64,000 bases of DNA from an uncultured Bacilli bacterium. GTDB taxonomy: Bacteria; Bacillota_I; Bacilli_A; RF39; UBA660. Below are positions 1 to 7,455 of this stretch, in pieces. Below the pieces are notes generated by a model. The model searched no databases and was not told the DNA's origin. It was given only the letters and a program-made list of their open reading frames with translations. Position numbers and translations under genes: made by a program. The DNA lies in the NCBI GenBank assembly GCA_934095825.1, contig CAKOKQ010000008.1:16927-80926 (forward strand), in the 5' to 3' direction. Each line of letters starts with the position of its first letter. Position 1 is the first letter of the stretch.

Positions 1-69
1 ACTAATGGTTTTGATATTGGTACGACTTGATAAGGTTTTAGCAACTTTATATAAATTTTGATGTGTCAT
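1..69 (-). CDS. N-terminal fragment of an unidentified protein, cut by the window edge
   Basis: A minus-strand reading frame opens with ATG at 69 and runs 23 codons to the window edge (peptide begins MTHQNLYKVAK, then Ser/Thr/Lys-rich). A GGAG ribosome-binding site lies eight bases upstream. It follows rpmE and its terminator. In B. subtilis the gene after rpmE is tdk, but this N-terminus does not look like thymidine kinase. The fragment is too short to assign a function. Confidence 0.55.
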   Translation of the reverse strand, partial: MTHQNLYKVAKTLSSRTNIKTIS

Positions 70-97
70 TTAATCAACTCCATCTTTATTATAACAA

Positions 98-121
98 AAA
101 AACTGCAATTATGCAGTTTTT
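98..121 (-). terminator. rpmE terminator
   Basis: Ten-base-pair inverted repeat (AAAAACTGCA / TGCAGTTTTT, loop TAAT) followed by a T run when read on the minus strand. The loop contains the TAA stop codon of rpmE, so the stem begins inside the last codons of the gene. Confidence 0.75.
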
Positions 122-330
122 GTTTCGTCTTGATTAAAGCCATATTTACGGTTGAATTTTTCTACTGAACCAGTCTTCTTTGCACGAGCTTGTGAACCTG
201 TATAGAATGGGTGGCAAGCACTACAAACATCACATTGGATACTATCTTTAGTAGATTTTACTGTAAATGTATTTCCGCAAGCACAATGTACTTCTACTTC
301 ATGCATTTCTGGATGAATTCCCTTTTTCAT
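109..330 (-). CDS. rpmE: Ribosomal protein bL31 (zinc-binding form)
   Basis: Large-subunit ribosomal protein, 73 residues from the chosen ATG. The protein starts [14 protein letters not shown] and has the Cys pattern CAC then [13 protein letters not shown] that marks the zinc-binding (C+) version of bL31. An ATG ten codons further upstream is in frame but has no ribosome-binding site, whereas AAGGAGAG lies just before the ATG at 330. The gene has its own sigma-A promoter and a terminator overlapping its 3' end, so it is probably monocistronic. In Bacilli the zinc form is normally made when zinc is plentiful; I see no regulator site here. Confidence 0.93.
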   Translation of the reverse strand: MKKGIHPEMHEVEVHCACGNTFTVKSTKDSIQCDVCSACHPFYTGSQARAKKTGSVEKFNRKYGFNQDETKTA

Positions 331-386
331 AATACTCTCCTTCCGCCATGTTATATTCATAACATAGAAATTTGTTTGTCCTATGT

Positions 387-414
387 ATTATATCATAAGA
401 TTTTAGTTTTGCAA
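387..414 (-). promoter_or_regulatory. Sigma-A promoter of rpmE
   Basis: On the minus strand TTGCAA (409-414) and TATAAT (387-392) are separated by 16 bases. The -10 box and the bases before it (17 bases, AAATCTTATGATATAAT) are identical to those of the promoter of the structured RNA at 1560-1588. Confidence 0.7.
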
Positions 415-538
415 TTATTAATAAGTTTATTTTTCGTGATTTTTCAATAATTTTTAGATATATAAATCAAACGAGCATTTATTATTTTCCATAAACTTAA
501 TAGTTATTAAATCGTTTTACATTTTAAATAGCAAAGTG

Positions 539-1063
539 TTATTTGATTTTTATTTTAAGATTAGCCAAGACTTTACCAACTAAAAACGATATTTTATCAC
601 TATTTTTCGTAGCTATACTTTTACAAATAGCTTTGCCACCAACCGTAAAACTAGATATAAAAGCTGTAAGTAAAACGGATATAATGCTTAAATTAATATT
701 AGTTGAATTACTTATGGATATTGCTAATACAGCACCGATTGAACCACTTATAATACCACAAATATCACCAATAACATCATTACAAATACTAGAAATTTTA
801 CTAGAATTTTTAAGTAAGCCAATAGTTTCTTTACCACCTTTTATCTTTTGAGAAGCAATTGACAAGAAAGTCTTTTCTTTACTTGTTAAAACGGCAACTC
901 CTATCATATCGAAGATTATGCCTATTGCAATTATCAATATTAATATTATAAATAAGAAAATACTACTTAATGAGTTCGATATAATATTAGAGATAATACT
1001 AAATAAGCATGATAGGATAAAAGTTAATAAAAAAACTTTATATATCCAGGCTTTATTATTCAT
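539..1063 (-). CDS. oapA: OapA-like membrane protein (putative OLE RNA partner)
   Basis: Small multi-pass membrane protein of 174 residues from an ATG with a GGAGG ribosome-binding site; a TTG 16 codons upstream is less likely. Hydrophobic stretches lie near residues 9-27, 34-56, 100-120 and 128-145. Between them is a hydrophilic segment with IKGGKETIGLLKNSSKISS and then CNDVIGDICGIISG, an arrangement I recall from proteins annotated as CorB-like or as OapA, the membrane partner of OLE RNA. Known OapA is a membrane protein of about 20 kDa encoded immediately downstream of the OLE RNA gene and linked to magnesium and stress tolerance. The structured RNA at 1122-1554 lies 60 bases upstream on the same strand, in exactly that arrangement. 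Family call is from memory and should be confirmed by profile search. Confidence 0.68.
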   Translation of the reverse strand: MNNKAWIYKVFLLTFILSCLFSIISNIISNSLSSIFLFIILILIIAIGIIFDMIGVAVLTSKEKTFLSIASQKIKGGKETIGLLKNSSKISSICNDVIGDICGIISGSIGAVLAISISNSTNINLSIISVLLTAFISSFTVGGKAICKSIATKNSDKISFLVGKVLANLKIKIK

Positions 1064-1121
1064 AATTCCTCCTATATAAAGTAATATTCTAATTTTTGTA
1101 TGGTATATCAAAAGTTAATTT

Positions 1122-1554
1122 TACGGCTTGAGGTCGAGTTGAGTTTCTCTAAATATCTTCCATTTGATTACTCATTGGCACTTTCGTCTTTAGGATATTT
1201 AATTAATATTTAATTCATTAATTACTCGATTGCCACTTAGTCCGCACTTCAATACTCTTAATATAGACAGTCTAGAGGTTTTCCCTGACATAAGTAACTA
1301 TACTTATTCGCTTTTGCAAGCATTATTTCAACTTTAGGTATTCCTAATACTCACGCACGACATACGCAACTTCGAAATGACGCAATAAAAGGATTTAGGT
1401 TATATGCCATTATAACTTTCCTTGAATTTTAAATCTTATACTCACCCTAACTTGGGCCGATAAAGCAAGTATAAAAAGTGTCGGTAATGTAATTGATGGA
1501 TTTTTAGCCCCATCTTCATATAGTGTTATGACTAGAATAATGCACCACACATAG
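1122..1554 (-). ncRNA. ole: Large structured RNA, probable OLE RNA (short variant)
   Basis: About 430 nt without coding capacity, richer in GC than its surroundings, directly downstream of a near-consensus promoter and directly upstream of an OapA-like gene. Read on the minus strand, the ends pair (CGGCT 1553-1557 with AGCCG 1124-1128). Internal perfect helices include GATGG/CCATC (1495-1514), UUAGG/CCUAA (1334-1347), GCUU/AAGC closed by a GCAA tetraloop (1310-1321), a 7-bp hairpin (1290-1307) and AAAUAUC/GAUAUUU (1151-1200) that encloses a hairpin capped by GUAA. Two GNRA loops and many nested helices argue for a stable fold. It lacks the conserved blocks of RNase P RNA and tmRNA. OLE RNAs are usually near 600 nt, so this would be a short version. 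The class call rests mainly on the oapA neighbour and the promoter. Confidence 0.6.
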
Positions 1555-1559
1555 CCGAG

Positions 1560-1588
1560 ATTATATCATAAGATTTAGAGTTTGTCAA
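1560..1588 (-). promoter_or_regulatory. Strong sigma-A promoter of the structured RNA
   Basis: Perfect TTGACA (1583-1588) and perfect TATAAT (1560-1565) with a 17-base spacer on the minus strand, predicting a start near 1553 at the GGCTATG that opens the terminal helix. This is the best promoter seen in the window, as expected for an abundant RNA. Confidence 0.85.
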
Positions 1589-1716
1589 ATTTTAGTTTTC
1601 TTAAAGTGTAAACAAATAGGGTATATTGACATATTTTTTTGAAATTACCTTTTATCTTATTATAATCTTCTTTAAATTATATGTTATTCTTTAAAAATTA
1701 TTATTTACTTACTAGT

Positions 1717-2193
1717 TTATTTGTCGATTAATTCGCTAACTAAACTTAGCATTTTGCTATTATCGTGAACAAATTTTTGGGGTTTAAACTTTTTTACTTC
1801 TTTTATAGCCTTATCTAATTCATCAACATCTTGAAGACCAATTATATAGCCTAAGTCATTAAACTTAGCAATTATTTGAGTTTGATGGTCGTTAATATGT
1901 TCGCCATATTTGGAAAGACGAGGGACGGCAATAACTTTTTTGTTTTTTTCTAAGGCCGAAATGATATTACCAACACCACCATGGGTAATAATAAGGTCAG
2001 CTTGAGCCATTAAGGAATCAAATTCATCTTGGGGTATAAGATCAAAAATTTCCATATTATCAGAATTATATTTGGTAAAACCAGCCTGAACTATGACTTT
2101 ATCTTTGATTAAGCCTTGATCTATTAACTGGTTAATTTTCTCTAAAAGACGAACAAATGTTTTATCTTGAGTTCCTAAAGTTACTAAAATCAT
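1717..2193 (-). CDS. Alg13/PssE-like glycosyltransferase subunit (GT28 C-terminal domain)
   Basis: 158 residues matching only the C-terminal, sugar-nucleotide-binding half of a GT28 (MurG-like) enzyme: MILVTLGTQ at the start, then ADLIITHGGVGNIISAL and HQTQIIAKF. In streptococcal capsule systems (Cps14F/G) and rhizobial PssD/PssE, as in eukaryotic Alg14/Alg13, this soluble subunit pairs with a membrane-anchored partner to transfer a hexose to a lipid-linked sugar. The partner is encoded 11 bases upstream (2205-2684), so the two form an operon. The acceptor cannot be told from sequence; no other polysaccharide genes are nearby, which suggests a glycolipid or an isolated step. Confidence 0.85.
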   Translation of the reverse strand: MILVTLGTQDKTFVRLLEKINQLIDQGLIKDKVIVQAGFTKYNSDNMEIFDLIPQDEFDSLMAQADLIITHGGVGNIISALEKNKKVIAVPRLSKYGEHINDHQTQIIAKFNDLGYIIGLQDVDELDKAIKEVKKFKPQKFVHDNSKMLSLVSELIDK

Positions 2194-2204
2194 AAAAAAC
2201 CTTT

Positions 2205-2684
2205 CTAGTAAATCCAGCCACCATAGATGGCATTAGGATAAACTTCTAACATACTTTCCCATTGAACGATAAAGTAATCAGCAAATTTATATATTAAGCG
2301 GCCCGCACGAGTAGGGGTGGTGCTGTTGGCAATTGTTTCAATAAAAATGACTTTTTTATGAAATAATTTAGCTAGACAGCACATTGGTCCAACATTATGG
2401 GACCCTGTAGTTACAACCACATCTGGTCTTATTTTAAGAATTAAATAAAGAGAAATAAAGCAGTTTAAAAGCAATTTAAAGGGATAAACTAATTTAGCCT
2501 TAAAGTTTGTGTAAGTACCACTAATTATATAGTGAACACGGTTAGGATATTTTTTAGCAAGATTAAGGTTACTTTTGGTTTTTTCCGTTACAATAGTATA
2601 ATCATACTTGGAAAATAAGGGGGCAAGTTGCATTAATTCACTTAAGTGACCGCCAGTACTAGCAATAAACATTACTTTTTTCAT
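2205..2684 (-). CDS. Alg14/PssD-like glycosyltransferase subunit
   Basis: 159 residues. N-terminal Rossmann motif FIASTGGHLSELMQL, a hydrophobic segment near residues 68-85 that could sit on the membrane, TTGSHNVGP, and the family-typical ETIANSTTPTRAGRL followed by ADYFIVQWESM. The protein corresponds to the membrane-recruiting half of a split GT28 enzyme and pairs with the product of the next gene. Own promoter (2705-2733) and an AAGGTG ribosome-binding site. Confidence 0.86.
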   Translation of the reverse strand: MKKVMFIASTGGHLSELMQLAPLFSKYDYTIVTEKTKSNLNLAKKYPNRVHYIISGTYTNFKAKLVYPFKLLLNCFISLYLILKIRPDVVVTTGSHNVGPMCCLAKLFHKKVIFIETIANSTTPTRAGRLIYKFADYFIVQWESMLEVYPNAIYGGWIY

Positions 2685-2704
2685 AATTTTTTCACCTTAA
2701 AATA

Positions 2705-2733
2705 ATTATACTATAAAAGATTAATAAGTTGAA
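2705..2733 (-). promoter_or_regulatory. Promoter of the Alg14/Alg13-like pair
   Basis: Minus strand TTCAAC (2728-2733), 17-base spacer, TATAAT (2705-2710), about 20 bases before the start codon. Confidence 0.6.
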
Positions 2734-2765
2734 AAAAAGATTAAAAATAAATAGGGGGCTTAAAA

Positions 2766-2791
2766 GAAAAAAAACTTTACATGAGTGTAAA
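2766..2791 (-). terminator. Terminator after the murA transcription unit
   Basis: TTTACA (2776-2781) pairs with TGTAAA (2786-2791) around a CTCA loop, followed on the minus strand by a long T run. Confidence 0.65.
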
Positions 2792-2873
2792 ATTTTAAAC
2801 TATATATTAAATACTGAATTAATTATTAAACTATAGGAAGATATGAATAAGTATATATGAATTCTAAAAATCA

Positions 2874-3470
2874 TTAATATTCAATTTTCCAAGTGGAAAC
2901 AATATTATTAAAAAGGTTACTTGCAAGGGTTTTGTGATCTTCAATATTTAGAGTATAATTTTGAGTCGTAAATTTTTGCAAAATACTGGGAGTATTGATA
3001 AAATTAATTTTATGTTTACTGGCTAAATCTTTTAAAAGATAGTTAGAAGTCAAGTTGATAGGGCTGATATAGATTATTTGTTTAGAATTATATTTTCTTA
3101 AAAGTAAAATTAAGTCTTCTAAATGAGAATAGATATTAATTATATTTTCTTTTTCATAAAGTAGCTCAAAATCACCAAGATAAACGATGATTACATTAGA
3201 AGAACTTAGTTTTTCTTGAATTTCATTATAATTACTTTTAATCTTATCAACGACATTTTCTATTTCTAAATTTTCTTTATGATAATAGTTAACAGTTGTT
3301 GGCAATAGTTTTTCTAAGTCTTTTTGTAGAAAGACACTAAAATTTTCTTGAATAGTTGTTGTATCATCATAAATAATTGTCATCTTCATTTCTTGATGGT
3401 TATTAGCAGTAAAAATAAGATAAGTTAAAACTACTGCCCCTAAAGACAAAAAGAATAATTTTACTTTCAT
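2874..3470 (-). CDS. Membrane-anchored extracytoplasmic protein, possibly degenerate SGNH-like
   Basis: 198 residues, function unknown. Residues 4-20 form a signal anchor (FFLSLGAVVLTYLIF), the rest is soluble and predicted outside the cell. Alternating strands and helices with VIIVYLGDFE, QIIYISPIN, INFINTPSIL and a late IEDHKTLASNL recall the order of the SGNH hydrolase fold, where a final Asp-x-x-His supplies catalytic residues, but the GDS serine block is not recognisable. It begins 24 bases after murA and ends at a terminator, so it is probably co-transcribed with murA. An enzymatic role is a guess. Confidence 0.6.
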   Translation of the reverse strand: MKVKLFFLSLGAVVLTYLIFTANNHQEMKMTIIYDDTTTIQENFSVFLQKDLEKLLPTTVNYYHKENLEIENVVDKIKSNYNEIQEKLSSSNVIIVYLGDFELLYEKENIINIYSHLEDLILLLRKYNSKQIIYISPINLTSNYLLKDLASKHKINFINTPSILQKFTTQNYTLNIEDHKTLASNLFNNIVSTWKIEY

Positions 3471-3494
3471 AAGCCCTCACTTACTTAGTATAAT

Positions 3495-4745
3495 TTATTC
3501 TTCTATTTTTATTTTAGCACCAACCTTATATAGTTTTGTATTTATATTTTCATAACCTCGCAAAATATGGTCAGCCTGATCAATTGTTGTTTTGCCTTCG
3601 GCAATAAGTCCCGCTAAGACTAAAGAAGCACCAGCTCTTAAATCGCTTGCTGTTACTTCGCAACCTTTTAATGGAGTAGGTCCTGTTATAAAGGCTTTAT
3701 TGCTTGTATTAGCAATATTGGCGCCCATTTTATTTAAATATTCAATATGACCCATTCTTGTTTCATAAATAGTTTCCGTAAATGTAGAAATACCATTAGC
3801 TTGGGTAAGAAGGGTTTGCATCGTTTGACCTAGGTCGGTTACAAAATTTGGGTATACTTGCGAGACGATATTTACCGGTTTAAGATTTGTTTGCTTAGAA
3901 ATTATAATTGAATTTTCTTCTAAAATATAATCGACATTCATATTTTTTAAAGTCGATAATAAACTTTCCAAGTGTTTTGGTTCAATTTTATCAATAACCA
4001 AATGGTCGCCAGCTAGGGCTCCTGCGATAATGTAGGTTCCTGCTTCGATACGATCTGGTATAGTATAAATGTGGCCTTTACTCAATTTTTTAACACCAGT
4101 AATTGTGATAGTATCAGTTCCTGCACCCTTAATTTTGGCTCCCATGCTTTTTAAAAAGTCGGCAATATTGACAATTTCAGGTTCTTTAGCTGCATTAAAA
4201 ATTCTAGTTTGCCCGTTAGCTTTAACAGTTGCAAGCATGATATTTATTGTAGCGCCAACTGATGGAAAATCAAAAGTAATATCGGCTCCGTTTAATTCTG
4301 GAGCGTCAATGATATATTTATCACCATCAATCTTTACAGTAGCTCCTAAGGCTTCAAAACCTTTAATATGATAATCTATAGGGCGTTTACCAATTTTACA
4401 ACCGCCCGGAAAATACATTTCTACATGATGGTATTTGGATAAAAGAGAACCCATAAAGTAGTAAGAAGCTCTTAATTTTTTAGCTAAAGCTTCCTCAATA
4501 ATTTTGTTTTCAACAGCACTAGTATCGATACTTAAGAGATTATTCTCATATTTATATTGAGCATTTAAAAGATTTAAGATTTCCAATAAAGCTCTAGTGT
4601 CAGTTATATCAGGAACATTATCGATTGTTACTTCATCATCACAAAGAATAGCCGCTGGTATTAAAGCAACAACACTGTTCTTAGCGCCACTTATCTCAAT
4701 GGTTCCACTTAATTTATTGGGTCCTTCGATTATTAATTTGGTCAT
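3495..4745 (-). CDS. murA: UDP-N-acetylglucosamine 1-carboxyvinyltransferase
   Basis: Transfers enolpyruvate from PEP to UDP-GlcNAc, the first committed step of peptidoglycan synthesis, in the cytoplasm. 416 residues, normal length. Visible landmarks: KNSVVALIPAAILCDD near the N-terminus, the catalytic loop PGGCKIGKRPIDYH with the PEP- and fosfomycin-binding Cys, and LRAGASLVLAGLIAEG near the C-terminus. The start at 4745 is preferred over an ATG five codons earlier because GGGGTG sits seven bases before it. In B. subtilis a murA copy also lies near rpmE, prfA and spoIIR. The cysteine is intact, so fosfomycin sensitivity is expected at this target. Confidence 0.95.
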   Translation of the reverse strand: MTKLIIEGPNKLSGTIEISGAKNSVVALIPAAILCDDEVTIDNVPDITDTRALLEILNLLNAQYKYENNLLSIDTSAVENKIIEEALAKKLRASYYFMGSLLSKYHHVEMYFPGGCKIGKRPIDYHIKGFEALGATVKIDGDKYIIDAPELNGADITFDFPSVGATINIMLATVKANGQTRIFNAAKEPEIVNIADFLKSMGAKIKGAGTDTITITGVKKLSKGHIYTIPDRIEAGTYIIAGALAGDHLVIDKIEPKHLESLLSTLKNMNVDYILEENSIIISKQTNLKPVNIVSQVYPNFVTDLGQTMQTLLTQANGISTFTETIYETRMGHIEYLNKMGANIANTSNKAFITGPTPLKGCEVTASDLRAGASLVLAGLIAEGKTTIDQADHILRGYENINTKLYKVGAKIKIEE

Positions 4746-4804
4746 TATATTACACCCCATCTAACTATTAATAACTATATCTAATTTACTACATTAAGTC
4801 AAAC

Positions 4805-4845
4805 AAAAAAACATCTATAAAACTATATTATAGATATTTTTTATT
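4805..4845. terminator. Bidirectional terminator between spoIIR and murA
   Basis: ATCTATAA (4814-4821) pairs with TTATAGAT (4829-4836); T-rich tracts follow on both strands. Confidence 0.6.
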
Positions 4846-4893
4846 ATTCATAATTTTATTAATGTTTTTTCTAATTTCTTATGTGATAATACC

Positions 4894-4957
4894 TTATTTA
4901 GAAATGCTGATTTTGAAATGTTTTATTTAGAAATGTTTTATTTAGAAATGTTTTATT
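4894..4957. repeat. Short direct repeats of TTATTTAGAAATG
   Basis: The 13-mer TTATTTAGAAATG occurs at 4894, 4923 and 4938, the last two as a 15-bp tandem unit. It lies in the AT-rich gap between spoIIR and murA and looks like slippage-prone sequence; no function is evident. Confidence 0.6.
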
Positions 4958-5024
4958 TTTTTCTATAATGGATATAACTTACTAATTTACTTAATTAATT
5001 ATTCTTTTATAAACTAATTTTACT

Positions 5025-5516
5025 TTAATTATATTTTAGCAAAACATCTTTAACATAAGATTTATACTCAATATCAGTAGAATTTTTATTTTCATCAATT
5101 AAACATAAAGGAGGATACATTACGCACCAAAAGTTTTCACCAAGTCCTTGACCTAAAGTTATGACTAAGGAATTATAATAACCAGCGGGATATTTTATCC
5201 CTTTATAAGTCTTAGAAGGGAAAAAATTATCGCCGTAAGAAATATCGTATTGGACCTGATAATTATTTAAAATTGTCCTAAAGGTAGGTATATTGTTTTT
5301 AATATAATTATCAATATCGGTAGTTTTCGTTATCTCTGGTAAAATTTGTTTCATGATATCTTCTTTGATTCTGGTTTTAGTTAACTGATCTTGCAAGTTA
5401 TTAGAATTAGCAATAATGCGAAAACGAACAGAATTATTAGGAATTATTATTTCTTCTTTGTTAGTATTTAAATAAAATAAAGCAATAATGGTTAAAACTA
5501 CTATAATCTTTTTTAT
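5025..5516 (-). CDS. spoIIR: Stage II sporulation protein R (non-standard start codon)
   Basis: SpoIIR is the secreted forespore signal that triggers SpoIIGA to process pro-sigma E in the mother cell. The C-terminal half is unmistakable: FPSKTYKGIKYPAGYYNS, ITLGQGLGENFWCVMYPPLC. The family block VRFRIIANSN, preceded by a signal-like segment (KKIIVVLTIIALFYL), is encoded in frame upstream of the first ordinary start, a TTG at 5396. No ATG, GTG or TTG exists between that TTG and an in-frame TGA. The best start is ATA at 5516, six bases after GGGTGA, giving 163 residues. Order prfA-prmC-spoIIR matches B. subtilis. It may be a poorly translated gene or a start-codon mutant. Confidence 0.8.
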   Translation of the reverse strand: MKKIIVVLTIIALFYLNTNKEEIIIPNNSVRFRIIANSNNLQDQLTKTRIKEDIMKQILPEITKTTDIDNYIKNNIPTFRTILNNYQVQYDISYGDNFFPSKTYKGIKYPAGYYNSLVITLGQGLGENFWCVMYPPLCLIDENKNSTDIEYKSYVKDVLLKYN

Positions 5517-5545
5517 AAAAAATCACCCAATTTAATATTGAGTGA
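5517..5545 (-). terminator. prmC terminator that also contains the spoIIR ribosome-binding site
   Basis: Nine-base-pair stem (5537-5545 with 5523-5531, one G-U pair, loop ATTAA) followed by six T on the minus strand. The 3' arm ends in GGGTGA, the only ribosome-binding site for spoIIR, so the hairpin would both stop prmC transcription and hide that site. Confidence 0.75.
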
Positions 5546-5557
5546 GTTAAATATTTT

Positions 5558-6298
5558 TTATTCATTTATTATAAAAATATATCTATCTTTTCCCGCTAAA
5601 TCTTTTTTTACTTGAATAAAAGCATTGGGATAATATAGTTTGGCAATATTAGTAATATCCTCGCCTTCGGTACAACCTATTTCAAAGGCAATTATATTTC
5701 TAGTTTCTAAAAACTCTTTGCTTCTTTTTAAGATTATTTCATAAAATTCTAAGCCATTATTGTGAGCAAATAAGGCATTTTGAGGTTCATATTTAGTAGC
5801 TGGATCGACAGGTTCATCATATTTAACATAAGGGGGATTGCTTACTAAGATATTATATTTTTTGTTGATACTACAGTTTTTGATATCACCTAAAGCAAAA
5901 TTAACATTGGCATTATTTAAAACAGCATTACTACTAGCTAAATCAATAGCGTCTTTAGAAATATCTAGGGCATCAACAGTAGTATCTAATTCTTTAGATA
6001 AGGTTATAGCAATGCAACCGCTACCAGTGCCAATTTCTAAAATTTTTAGAGGAAGGTAATTAGTTTCATTTTTTAGCAATTTTATTAGGTTATCGACTAA
6101 GCCTTCTGTTTCAAAACGAGGAATTAAGGCTCTTTCATCAACTTTTATTTGGTAACCATAAAAATCAACATCACCAATTAGATACTGGATAGGGTAGTCA
6201 TCATTAATTTTTTTTATAATTTCATCCATATTGTTAGGATATAATTTTTTTAATAATTCATAATCAGTATTAGAAATATATCTTTCTTTTTTTGTCAT
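5558..6298 (-). CDS. prmC: Peptide chain release factor N5-glutamine methyltransferase
   Basis: Methylates the Gln of the GGQ motif in release factors, using SAM. 246 residues. SAM-binding motif LEIGTGSGCIAI, the acidic ALDIS loop, and the catalytic NPPY in VSNPPYVKYDEP. The N-terminal helical domain includes PIQYLIGDVDFYG and PRFETE. Its ATG overlaps the prfA stop by one base, so it is translationally coupled to its substrate. A terminator follows. Confidence 0.95.
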   Translation of the reverse strand: MTKKERYISNTDYELLKKLYPNNMDEIIKKINDDYPIQYLIGDVDFYGYQIKVDERALIPRFETEGLVDNLIKLLKNETNYLPLKILEIGTGSGCIAITLSKELDTTVDALDISKDAIDLASSNAVLNNANVNFALGDIKNCSINKKYNILVSNPPYVKYDEPVDPATKYEPQNALFAHNNGLEFYEIILKRSKEFLETRNIIAFEIGCTEGEDITNIAKLYYPNAFIQVKKDLAGKDRYIFIINE

Positions 6299-7350
6299 TA
6301 TTCTCCTGCTAATTTTAATCTTTGATCTTCAGTAATTAAAGCTTCAATAATCGGATCTAAATTGCCTTCCATAACGCGGTCAAGTTCCATAATAGAGAAA
6401 TTGATACGATGGTCAGTAACACGGTTTTGGGGATAGTTATAAGTTCTAATTTTTTCACTTCTGTCGCCAGTACCGATTTTCTTACGAGATTCTCCGACTT
6501 GCTGTTCTTTTTCGGCTAAGGCAGCGTCGTGTAATTTAGCTGCTAACATTTTCATAGCCTTTTCTTTGTTCTTTAACTGGGAACGCTCAACTTGGCAAGT
6601 TACAATTGTATTAGTGGGAACATGGGTAATACGAACCGCAGAGTTAGAAGTATTTACTGATTGGCCGCCGGCCCCACTAGAATGGTAAACATCGATTTTT
6701 AAGTCAGTTTCTTTAATTTCAACATCGTTAATATTTACTTCAGGCATAACAAGAACAGTGGCAGTAGAAGTATGAACACGACCACCGGCCTCAGTTACTG
6801 GAACTCTTTGAACACGATGTGAACCACTTTCAAACTTTAATTTGGAGTATACATTTTCGCCTCTTATCATAAATTCGATTTGAGAATAACCACCAGCTGA
6901 ACCTTCAATTTCATGAAGGACTTCAATTTTCCAATTATTTTTTTCGGCATATCTAGTATACATACGATAAAGGTCGCCAGCAAATATATTAGCTTCATCA
7001 CCACCGGCGGCTCCTCTTATCTCCATGATAATATTCTTATCATCATTAGGATCTTTAGGTATTAATAATAATTGTAATTCTTTTTCTAATTTTTCTTTAT
7101 TAGCAGTAGCACTAGCAATTTCTTCTTCAGCTAGATCTTTTAAATCTGGATCATTTAACATTTCTTTAGCATCGCTAATAGTTTCATCGCATTTTTGATA
7201 GTCATTATATTTTAAAACTATCTCTTCTAAGTCGGCTTTTTCTTTAGACAACTTTCTAAGTTTATTATAATCTTGTAAAACATCTTCATGAGTTAATTCT
7301 TCTACCAACTCTTGATATTTTGCGGTAATATTTTGTAATCTTTCTATCAT
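6298..7350 (-). CDS. prfA: Peptide chain release factor 1
   Basis: Releases the nascent chain at UAA and UAG. 350 residues. The catalytic GGQ is in SSGAGGQSVN, and the stop-codon-reading tripeptide is PVT in RVPVTEAGGR, the RF1 type (PxT) rather than the RF2 SPF. The start at 7350 has AAAGGAAG eight bases upstream; an upstream in-frame extension has no such site. Operon with prmC. Confidence 0.95.
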   Translation of the reverse strand: MIERLQNITAKYQELVEELTHEDVLQDYNKLRKLSKEKADLEEIVLKYNDYQKCDETISDAKEMLNDPDLKDLAEEEIASATANKEKLEKELQLLLIPKDPNDDKNIIMEIRGAAGGDEANIFAGDLYRMYTRYAEKNNWKIEVLHEIEGSAGGYSQIEFMIRGENVYSKLKFESGSHRVQRVPVTEAGGRVHTSTATVLVMPEVNINDVEIKETDLKIDVYHSSGAGGQSVNTSNSAVRITHVPTNTIVTCQVERSQLKNKEKAMKMLAAKLHDAALAEKEQQVGESRKKIGTGDRSEKIRTYNYPQNRVTDHRINFSIMELDRVMEGNLDPIIEALITEDQRLKLAGE

Positions 7351-7455
7351 AAAAAGTCTTCCTTTCTCGTTAATTATATAAATAATCTTTAAAAAAAGCA
7401 ATTATTTTTCAATTGCCATTTTTATAATTTAGATTGATAAGAATTTCTTATTAAA

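Noticed and set aside
1122..1554. Structured RNA as RNase P RNA or tmRNA
   Set aside because: The universal RNase P blocks (GAGGAAAGTCC, ACAGAA) are not present, nor are the tmRNA ends (GGGGCTG..., GGTTCGACTCC) or a tag frame ending in Leu-Ala-Ala.
4069..4371. Plus-strand frame within murA
   Set aside because: It is the mirror of a strongly conserved gene, with no ribosome-binding site; the same applies to other antisense frames in gyrB, mfd, mnmE and dnaX.
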